A stretch of DNA of 64,000 bases. It comes from Erythrobacter sp. SCSIO 43205. GTDB taxonomy: Bacteria > Pseudomonadota > Alphaproteobacteria > Sphingomonadales > Sphingomonadaceae. This document shows positions 34,355 through 43,700 of the stretch, piece by piece. The notes under the pieces were generated by a model. It was not told where the DNA came from. It saw nothing but the letters and a program-made list of their open reading frames with translations, and ran no database searches. Both the position numbers and the translations under genes were made by a program. The stretch covers positions 620,001 through 684,000 of the forward strand of contig NZ_CP063202.1 in assembly GCF_019904235.1 (NCBI RefSeq), in the 5' to 3' direction. Within the stretch, counting starts at the first letter, position 1. The number at the start of each line of letters is the position of its first letter.

Positions 34355-34756
34355 TTAGTACAAGATCATCTGAGTGCAGCGGAAGATCGCGCATTTGCGC
34401 CCTGTTTCCTTGTGTGTGACGGTCGAGCTCCAAACTTGCGTTGTGCGTCCCAAATGCTCTGCGTCAGCCCGTCCGATTAATGTCCCTTCACTAGCGGTGC
34501 CAAGGAAGTTCGATTTTAGTTCGATCGTGGTGTAGCCCTTCGCGCCTTCACGAAGAACATTGCCCGCTGCAAAGCCACAAACGCTATCCGCCAAAGCGAT
34601 CATTGAGGCGGCGTGCAGGGCCTTCGCGCCAGAGCGCAAATGCTGAGGGCCAATAACCATCTGCGCTTCAAGCCAGCCTTCGCCTTCGCCGATAAGGGTG
34701 ATCCCCATATGTGGGACCAAGCCGCCAGCTGGAGGATGAAAACGCGGGTCGCCCAT
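34355..34756 (-). CDS. PaaI-type hotdog thioesterase
   Basis: 133-residue single-hotdog protein. The helix and nucleotide-like motif ALHAASMIALADSVCGFAAG (about 45-64) is the PaaI/4HBT core, followed by YTTIELKSNFLGTASEGTLI and the strand HLGRTTQVWSSTVTHKETGR. These thioesterases hydrolyse acyl- or aroyl-CoA. I chose ATG 34756, one base past the CHAT gene stop; an in-frame ATG at 34783 overlaps that gene by 26 nt. It is the last gene of the TPS-CHAT operon by spacing, although a functional link with an exported adhesin system is not obvious. The start is the least certain part. Confidence 0.8.
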   Translation of the reverse strand: MGDPRFHPPAGGLVPHMGITLIGEGEGWLEAQMVIGPQHLRSGAKALHAASMIALADSVCGFAAGNVLREGAKGYTTIELKSNFLGTASEGTLIGRADAEHLGRTTQVWSSTVTHKETGRKCAIFRCTQMILY

Positions 34757-34757
34757 T

Positions 34758-37700
34758 TCATTCACCAATTGGCTTTGTCCCATCGCCAAGGACGATAAAC
34801 GCGGCCCAATAGAACGGGTGAGAGGTGTTGGCATCGGCCATGAGTTCGCGCTGTGATGCGCCAAGGGACACTGAAAGCCCCTTATCCTGATCGGTAATCA
34901 GCCCCTGGATAAGACGCTGAGTTGCATCGAAGTCATCTGGCACCGGCCAGTGGCTCGCGACCACGGCGCGGGCCCCTGCGCCGACAAAGGCGCGCACCAG
35001 ACCATCGAGCGCGTAATTGCCCCCGCCAATAACGCCCGCCTCACGCGATGCTGCGGCGGTAGCAACACCTGCCGTGTCGCAAGCAGAAAGGATGACAACA
35101 TCAGCATCCAGCCGGAGGTCGAAAATCTCCTTGAAGCTTAAGAGCCCGTCTGATCCTTCGCCACCAAAGCTTGTGACAAGGGCGGGGCGCGCAGGACAAT
35201 TGGGTTTGGGGGCTGTGACAAGGCCGTGGGTTGCAAAGTGCACCACGCGGTATTCAGAGAGCTCATCATTGGCCAGCAGCGCTGTATCGGTAAACGCATC
35301 GCCCACTGCAACATCGCTGTTCGCCTCACCATAGCGGCCCGCTGCAAAGAACAGCTCGCCCGGGTCAATCGGGTCGCGCCAGGTGTCGAGGCCCCACGCA
35401 CATGGGTCGTCGGACGGCGTGCGGCCGGTAGGAAGCGCATTGGAGCCGATGCCCAGATACGCTTTTTCCGCTTTCGACGGGGCGATCCGGCGAATGTTAA
35501 GAAAGCCGCGCGGGCTCACCGCGATTGAGACATCGCGCGATTTGCCCAGCCAATCGACCTCGCGATAATCGTAAAGCTCATCGTCATCGAAAGTATTGGC
35601 GGTGCGATCAAGGTAAGCATCCACCCCTTCCTGACTGGCGACCAGCACTTGAGGCGGCAATTGCAGCATCGGTCCGTCGGGTTCGAAAATGATGTGCTTG
35701 GCGCTTTTCATCTCGTCCTCGATGGGGCTGAACAAGCGCAGGTACAGATCGCGCGCGCGCTCCACATCAAAGGGGTAAGTGACTGTCTCGCCCCCTTCGT
35801 AAACAACGATGGAATCGCGGATGAAGGCGACCGCATCATCCAGCTCTCGCAAGCCCCCTTCCATGCGGAAGCTCTTGGCATCCTTTGCCGTAATCCAGAG
35901 CGAATAGACCTCATCGCCAAGGATCACCATTTTGTAATAGGCCTCGTCCGCTTTAAGTTCCGATTGCAGCTCTGCAAGCTCAAGCCTGGTCGGGGAAAGC
36001 GCCTTGAAGCGCGGAAAATCGGCCAGCTTTGAAAGGAGCCCGGTCTGCTCTGCGCGCAGATATTCCAAGGTTTCGCGCGCTGCGGCCAAGCCTTCGATCT
36101 GAAGCTGGGTCGGTTTTTTGAGTGCGGCCAGTCGATCAGCGCGCGCCTGTGTCCGGGCGATTTCGCGGCTGCGATTAAGTGAAAGGCGGAAGAGTGCAGA
36201 TGCCTCGTCATCACCTTCCGACATTTGCCGCGCAAGGATCGCCTGCGTTTGCGCAACGCCGGGGCGTTGCAACAATTGCGAGGCGGCGAAAAATTCCGCT
36301 GTCGCATCGGCTGTCCCCTGATCGGCAAGCAGCGAGAAATACGGCTCCAGCAAATTGCGCAAGGATGCGCCGCTGTCGGTTGTGTCCGAGGCGCGTTTGA
36401 CCACTGTCGCATAAAGCGCGCGCGCCTCTTGCTCGCGGTCAATGCGAAGCAGGAACCCGGCTTTGCGCGCAATCGCCGCAAGCAGAACAGGCGATTGCGG
36501 ATAGTCGCGGCCAATCGCATTGGCGGCAACATCATAAGCGCGCAAGGCCACTTCATTGCGCCCTTGACCTTCAGCGACCAAAGCACGTTCAATCGCTATT
36601 TCAGAGCGCAGCCAGCGGGCAGAAGCGACGCGGCCTTCGCGTACAGCAGCAATGCGGGCGTCGGCCTTTACAAGCAGTCGGCTTGCCTCATCGAGATTGC
36701 CTTGCTGGCGCGCGATGGAACCTGAAATGGCATCAGCCTGAGCATCCAGAAGTTCGGCGCGCTCAGCCTGGCTAAGGCCCAGTTCAACACCGCCAAGGCG
36801 CTGCAATGCGATGTTCTCGCGGTTGATTTGCGCGGACAGGGGATTGTCGATGAAGCCTTCGCGGATCGAAAGTTCTGCTGCGTCCTGCGACACTTCGCGC
36901 ATCGGCTGGGCCAGCGCTTCCAATGCGGCTTCGGGAAAGCGGCGGTTGAGAAAATTGATCGCACGATAATTGCGGATGAGGCGCTGGGGCACACCGTCGC
37001 TGCGTGTGAGGCTTTCATCAGCGCGCGCAAACAAGGCTTCGGCTGCCTGAAAATTGCCAAGGTTGCTTTGTTGCAGCCCTTGATTGGCGAGCACTTCGGC
37101 ATAGACGGAGCTGCGCGCCTGTGTGCGACCCAGAAGGTTTTCAAAAAACTGCCCGCTTTCGGCAAATCGCCCGGAATTGTTGCGCACATAGGCTTCGTTA
37201 AGAGCGTCAAATTCGTTCAACGCGCCTGCCTGAACCCTCGCAAAGGCCGCGGCATCGCTGACCTCGGTTTGAGCGACTTCGATTTTGCCGGGCAAGGGCC
37301 TGTCATTGATAACAGAAGCCAAAGCAAGGCGCAGCACAGGATCATATCCGGCAAGCCCTTCGACCAGATAAGTGCGCCCGTCGCGTTCAAGCGTGTAACT
37401 GCGATAAGCAACGCCGAATTTCGCCTCGTTGCAGGTGTGTTTTGTCACCTCACCGACTTGCTCGATGATTGCTTCTTCTGGGGCTGCGCACTGCGCCCCT
37501 TCGCCTGCGCTTTCGGGAGTCGCTTTGACACCTTTCGCATCACGCAGGACAAGCAATTTGCCCACATCGCCCGCTGCATCACGGCAGGTGAGGCGATAAG
37601 CCCTGTCAAACATCCCCACAAGACGCTTTTCGGTCGGAGAATTCTGCGCGCTGCAACGCACGCCTTCATCGCCCACCCTGAAACTGGTGAGGATTGAAAG

Positions 37701-37796
37701 AGGCTGATCTTGTGACGCAGCAGGTGTAACCATAGCAGCGCCAGAGAGGGCCAGAACAGCGCCAGAAGCGGCCAGAACGAGGTTTCTAAGCGTCAT
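34758..37796 (-). CDS. Exported TPR-CHAT caspase-fold protease
   Basis: 1012-residue protein with a Sec signal peptide (MTLRNLVLAASGAVLALSGA, cleavage near residue 29), so it should act in the periplasm. An N-terminal domain (about 30-150) holds four cysteines (RCSAQ, LTCRD, AQCAA, HTCNE), probably two disulfides. A TPR-like helical region follows (about 190-600; SVYAEVLANQGLQQSNLGNF). The CHAT domain fills the last 300 residues with His857 (HFATHGLV) and Cys906 (ILSACDTAG), the caspase-like dyad, and ends in FYWAAFIVLGDG. CHAT is a clan CD cysteine peptidase family. The start overlaps the adhesin stop by one base, so the adhesin or its transporter is the likely substrate (inference). Confidence 0.9.
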   Translation of the reverse strand: MTLRNLVLAASGAVLALSGAAMVTPAASQDQPLSILTSFRVGDEGVRCSAQNSPTEKRLVGMFDRAYRLTCRDAAGDVGKLLVLRDAKGVKATPESAGEGAQCAAPEEAIIEQVGEVTKHTCNEAKFGVAYRSYTLERDGRTYLVEGLAGYDPVLRLALASVINDRPLPGKIEVAQTEVSDAAAFARVQAGALNEFDALNEAYVRNNSGRFAESGQFFENLLGRTQARSSVYAEVLANQGLQQSNLGNFQAAEALFARADESLTRSDGVPQRLIRNYRAINFLNRRFPEAALEALAQPMREVSQDAAELSIREGFIDNPLSAQINRENIALQRLGGVELGLSQAERAELLDAQADAISGSIARQQGNLDEASRLLVKADARIAAVREGRVASARWLRSEIAIERALVAEGQGRNEVALRAYDVAANAIGRDYPQSPVLLAAIARKAGFLLRIDREQEARALYATVVKRASDTTDSGASLRNLLEPYFSLLADQGTADATAEFFAASQLLQRPGVAQTQAILARQMSEGDDEASALFRLSLNRSREIARTQARADRLAALKKPTQLQIEGLAAARETLEYLRAEQTGLLSKLADFPRFKALSPTRLELAELQSELKADEAYYKMVILGDEVYSLWITAKDAKSFRMEGGLRELDDAVAFIRDSIVVYEGGETVTYPFDVERARDLYLRLFSPIEDEMKSAKHIIFEPDGPMLQLPPQVLVASQEGVDAYLDRTANTFDDDELYDYREVDWLGKSRDVSIAVSPRGFLNIRRIAPSKAEKAYLGIGSNALPTGRTPSDDPCAWGLDTWRDPIDPGELFFAAGRYGEANSDVAVGDAFTDTALLANDELSEYRVVHFATHGLVTAPKPNCPARPALVTSFGGEGSDGLLSFKEIFDLRLDADVVILSACDTAGVATAAASREAGVIGGGNYALDGLVRAFVGAGARAVVASHWPVPDDFDATQRLIQGLITDQDKGLSVSLGASQRELMADANTSHPFYWAAFIVLGDGTKPIGE

Positions 37797-40700
37797 TATT
37801 GGCCTCCATCTGTGTCGATGCCCTGAAGCGTCACTTCAGGATCCAGCAGCGCCGGATTGCCAGAGCCGCTGATCGGATCATTGATCGCACCGCGCTGTTC
37901 AAGCGTGCCGGTATTGATGATCGAAGGGGGAGGATTGATAGGCCCTGTGGTTGGTCCTTCAACCTCATCTTCTTCCTCAGTGGTTTCTTCTTCCGCCTCT
38001 TCTTCGGCGTCTTCAATTTCGTCAGGCTCTTCGCTTTCTTCAGAAGCGCTCTCATCAGAGCTATCTTCAGGCACTGCCTCCTCGTCTTCGATGGCAAACT
38101 CATCCGCATCACTGCCATCATCGACCTCATCAACTGACACGTTGCTGTCCTCTGCTGAGCCGGTAGTGCTGACGCCTGCGCTGGGCCCGTCGCCTGAGCT
38201 TTCGCCGTCATTGCCGCCTTCCGATGCGCCCTCAGACGTCGATGACGACGGGGTCGAGGAGGTCGAGCCTGTCCCTGATGTGGTTGCAGCCGTTGCCCCG
38301 CTCACCGATGCTGACACCGATGAGGTGAGCTCGCCTGTACTTTCGCCCAATTCTCCCAAGACACAGCTTGAAAAACTGCACGCATTCAATTGGCTGCCCG
38401 CAGCAACTGTTGCATTCCCGCTTAGCGCTTCAAAAAAGGCCGTTGCCGCATCATCGCCTGTGGTGGCGGTTTCGCTTTCGTCAAGGATTTGGCCGTTGAG
38501 TACCACGAGAGCGCCTGCCCCCTGATTACCATCGCCAATAACGAGGTCCTCAGCGCTTCCGACGACGAATCCAGCCGGGACCTCTTCGCTTCCGGTGTTC
38601 TGGATGATGGCCTGATCCGCGACATTGAGAATGAGAGTGCCTGCACTGATCACGCCTTGCTCAACCGGGACGGCAGCTGGCGCGTTGACAAGGGCCTGTA
38701 GCTCGCCGGGCGTTGGCTCATCCAAAAGGGCGCTCAACACGCTTTCATCACCGGCGGCAAAGCTGCCTGCACTGATCGTGAGAGCCGTGCCAATCGTACC
38801 AAGGTTGATCCGTCCGCCCGCGTCAATATCGACAGTGATCTGATCCGCCTGAAGAGTGATGTCGCTTTGCCCGACAAGCGCGCCGACCACATCAAGCCCT
38901 TGCGCTGCGGCAAAAGTGAAGTTGCCCACATTCGTCGCATCACTCAGATCAAGATCGCCGATAGTCGCAAAACCAGGACCGCCGCTGCCGATGGAGCCGA
39001 TGAAAAGGTCACCAGCCGAAATTTGGCCAAGATCCTCTGCGCCAAGGACAAGCCCCTGGAACGCCGGATCAGCGCCATCGCCAAGGAACAGATTGAAGGC
39101 ATTGGTTGAGCTGATAGTGACCGAACCACTTGCACCAGCGTCAAGTGCGGCTTGCGCGGCGAAGGTGAAATCAGGCGCGCTAAGAGTGATCTGCTGTGCG
39201 GACCACATTCCATTGATCGCCACGCCTGTGCCGGCATTGGCCGCGATCGAACTTGCACTGACATCACCCAAGGCCACTGTGCCGCTCGCCTGCGCTTCGA
39301 GTGTGCCGGTTGCATCAATCGGGCCAGAGGCGCTCACATTGCCCATCAAGGAGCGCAAATCCATCGAACTTGCCGCAGCCATCGTGATGGCAATGTCTGA
39401 GCCTGCCTGCGCGTCAAGCGTGCCGCTTGCATCAATCCCGCCAGTGTCAGTGATCGCGCCGCCAGCGTTCAACGTGGCGTTCTGTGCGTTCACTCCGTCA
39501 GTGGTGATTGATCCACCTGCATCGGCAGTGAAATCGCCGGAAAGGGTCAGCGGACCTGTGACGGTCACATCGCCGTTAAGCGAGAGCAGGGACAGCGATG
39601 CAGCGTTCACATCACCGGGTGCGGAAAGGCTGTCGATTGCCTCCACTGAGATAAGGCCGCCGGGCGCATTGATTGCGGCAGGGTCAAGCACTCCGCCTGC
39701 GCCAAGCGTGAGGAACACCGAGCTTCCCGTCAGATCGCGCGTGATGATGCTGCCGGCGGAATTGAGAACGAGATCAACCGCCGAGACAAGATTGGCTTCA
39801 GCGATAATATCGCCGCTTGTGGCGGTAAGCTCTAACGAGGTCGCAGCCTCTATTGTGCCCGGGACATAAGCGGGGTCAGAAATATCATTCGCTGTGGGGA
39901 CGAAATTGCCTGCGACAATCTCAAACACATTGCCAACCCCCGTGGCTGCATCGCCCGCGAAGAGCTCAACATCGCCGGGCGTGTTGACCGCAATGCTGCC
40001 AAAATCGAGGGTTGCCCCGTCGCGCAGGGATACAAAGAACGGTGACGGTGTAACGGGCACCTGATTGCCCTGACCATCATCGAAAGTGTAATCGGGCACA
40101 TTATCGCCGATGATGTTGGCGGTGAACGAGCCAAGGATCACATCGGATTGCTCAATTTCCAGCGCGCTGAAGGCGGTGTATTCGCTTGCCCCGGCGGTGG
40201 CTCCTGCTCCGCCTTGTCCGGTCGCATTGAGCACGAAGCTGCCGATGTTGGAGCTGCCGCGTCCGGGGTTTTCAAACGCTTCGGTCGCAAGCAGATTGCC
40301 ACCGCCGGCAACGCCGTCACCGCCATTGCCTTGGGTTGCCCCTGCGCCGCCAATGCCGCCTGTCCCGTTCATGGTGAAGGTTACATTGCCAACATTGACA
40401 GGTGCACCCCGGCTCAGGATGGAAGCGCGGCCACCCACCGCCTCGCCGCCGTCGCCGCCAACACCATTGGACGCTGTCCCGCCGGCACCACCGACATGGT
40501 TTCGCACCACGTCAACACTTGAGAAGGTCGCAGAGCCACCAGTTGTTCCCGGAACCGAGCCGCCGCTGGCCGTGCCGATCTGGTAGAAGCCGAAAAGCGC
40601 CCTTCCGCCGTCGCCGCCATTCACACCATTGCCGCCAACGCCGCCGGTCACGCTTGAATTGATCGTGGTAGCCCCGCTGACGTTCAGAACCCCGTTGATC

Positions 40701-43700
40701 GCCTGGCCAAGGATCGTTCCCCCGGGACCAAAACCGTCGCCGCCGGTTCCACCATCCGCGCCGCTCAGACCAGCGCCGCCCGCGCCGCCAGTGATGGTCG
40801 AATTAAGAACGATGCCGCCAAGGGTCAGCGTTGATGTAGGGATAGTGTCAAGATTGCTTGCGATTATCGAAACCGAACCACCTGTGGCGTTGCCGCCAGT
40901 GCCGGGCATAATGTTTGCCAGCGCATTGCCGCCGGTCAAAACTTCATCGGATGCGACTATCCCGTCGATGACGATGGTGCCTCTTGCAACGACCTGTTGC
41001 AGACCGCCCGTCACATCGCCGCCGGTTTGGCCATCGCCGCCCGTTCCCACCGCATTGATATTCATGCCTCCATCAACCAGGAGAGAGCTGCCTTCAAAAG
41101 AGAGCACCTGCACAGCGCCAATAATCGCGCTCCCGCCTGGCCCTTGAGGGGCGTTGCCGCCGGTAGCGTTAAAATCAAAATTGGTATCGCCGCTGACCTG
41201 AATGGTTCCAGTGGTGAAGTTGTAAATCTCTCCATTGCGCGCCTCGGCATTGCCGCCGCCGCCGCCCGCTGCCGCTGCATTGCCGCCAGACGCATTGGTC
41301 GAAAACAGCACGTCGGCATTGATGCTTGCCACATTGCTTGCACCATCAAATGCGTAGTTGAGCCTTGCGTGATCGGCGATAGCATTGCCGCCCGAATGTG
41401 CGCCCATGCCAAGCGCATCGCCGCCCGTCGCGACGCCTTCAAATCTCAATTCAAGAGCGCCCAGCGTTGAACCGCCAGAGATATTGATGTCCCTGCGGTT
41501 GGTCGTTCCATCTCCGCCAGCGCCGTCAAGAGCATCCCCGCCTGCTGCCGATGAGATGAGCGACACATTGCCGCCCACGGAAACAGACGCGTTTTCGATA
41601 TTCATACCGAGCGCTTCGTTGAGTGCGTTTCCGCCAGCCTGACCAGCGCCAGAACTCAGTCCGCCAAAGGCCAGCGTCTCAACGACAAAATCGCCAAGGA
41701 TCTTAACGGTGGAATCGGACAGGAAGGGATTGGCAAATGGGGAATTGGCAAATCCGCCTGCCGCGCCGTCACCACCGCTCGCAATGGCTGTCGCGATCAG
41801 ATTGCCATCAATATCAACGGTTGAACCACTAAAGCTGACGGCAAGACTGCCAAATTGAGCACTGCCCCCAATTCCCGAACTGCCCGCACCCCCGCTCGTG
41901 GTGCTGATCAGGGTTGCATCACCTGCAATTGCGAAACTGGACGACTGAAACGCATCAATTGTCGTGTTCCCACCTTCGGCATTGCCGCCATTGACGCCAG
42001 AGCCGCCTTCGCTTGTTGCGGTTACATTGGCATTGCCGCCGATGGTGAGCGCGCCGCCGCTGGTCGCAATGGAGGCCCCGCTGCCTCCGGCAAATCCGCC
42101 ATCGCCATCGCTTGAATTGCCTGCGCGCGCGATTGAAGCAAGAGCCACATCGCCGCCCAGATCAACCGTGCTGGCATTGCCAGAGAAAATTCCAACGAAG
42201 CCGCCCAGTGCCTCGCCACCGACCCCGATGTTTGCATCTCCGCCTTGTGCAAGGCTTGAGAAATCGACTGCCCCGCCAAGCTGCACATTGCCGTTAAAGG
42301 TGTTGAGATTGACTGAGGCACCGCTCGCTTGCCCGCCGGCAAATCCGGCGCCGCCAGTGACTTGCGTTGCAAATGTTGCATCGCCAAGAATGGAAACATC
42401 GGCATTGTCAGCGGTGATAGTGTTTCCGCTGCCCGACGCATTTCCGCCTGTGCCATTGGTGGAATTGCCGGCGGTGATCACGGAATTGACACTCAGGTTC
42501 TGGCCAAGAGTGATGGTGGAGCCATCGAAGGCAAAAATTTCGCTGAAGCTTCCATCGGCATTTGCGCCAAGGCCATTGACCGAATTGCCGCCAAGGATGG
42601 TAAGGCTCACCGAAACATTTCCGGCAAGATTAATCGAGCCAGAGTTTTGCGCCTGAAACTGGATCGCACCGCTTGAGGCCTGACCCCCTTGGCCAATGGT
42701 GGCATCCCCGCCCAACACGTCAATGGTGGTGGTGGTGGCGCCAAGAATATCAACCGCAGAATTGTTCGCGGTTATCCTTTGTACCACCCCGGTCGCAGAA
42801 CCGCCGCTCGCACCGTCTCCTGATTGCGAAAGGCCGGTAAAGGACAACGCGCCGCCAAGCAAAAGCGTGCCGCCAAACGTCTCGACCTCGAAACCTCCAC
42901 TAAAAGCGTTGCCACCAAAATCGCTCACCGCATCGCCAGCAACGCTGTCGATAAATGCGGTCACGTCGCCAGTAATAGACGATGTATCAGCGCTGAAATT
43001 GGAAATGCGTACGACCGAAGTTGAGCCTTCGCCGCCTACACCGTTTAATTGCCCCGCATTGCCCCCAAAGGCCGCGCTCGACAATTCGACCGGGGCATCG
43101 ATAGTATTGGCGCCGCCGTTAAAGCTTATGCTCGCACTGCCTGCAGATGTGTTGCCACCTGCGCCAAAACTGTCCGGGTTGGACACCGAGATGATTGATC
43201 CGCCAAACGCTGTTGTTTCAAGAATGACATCATTCGCGCTCAGCACGCTCGCCGGGGCGCCGGGTATCTGCGGGTCTTGGAAAAGGTCGATAAAGGCACC
43301 GCCTGTGTTTGCGCCGCCGCCCTGATTGACGAATGCATCGCCGCCGGTCGCCTGACTTAACAGGTCGACCTCGCCTGCGACAGTAAACTGGCTCGAATTG
43401 ATAGCCAGGCTGGCCGAGGCGCTTGATGCAAAGCCGCCCTGTTCGTTGTAGGCAAAGCCGGGGTCGAACGCCTGGTCGCCGAGGGAATCGCCGCCTACAC
43501 TTTCAAGGAAGACAACCAGATCGCCTGCAACATTGACAACAGAGCGATCCGAGATGATCGATACAGAGCTTGTCGTGCCAAACCCGCCAACCTCTTGCGA
43601 GGTGCCACCAATGCCCTGAAGGGCAATGTCGAGGCCGGACAAAATGTCCACTTGGCTATCGCGCATCTGCACATCGACGTTTGATGCGCTGCCCGCCCCT

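Noticed and set aside
38856..39869. 337-codon forward open frame antisense to the adhesin, with other long ones at 37857-38525, 41964-42656, 42696-43325 and 45170-46000
   Set aside because: They are opposite-strand shadows of a biased, repetitive coding sequence; the proteins are low-complexity, lack ribosome-binding sites and resemble nothing I know.
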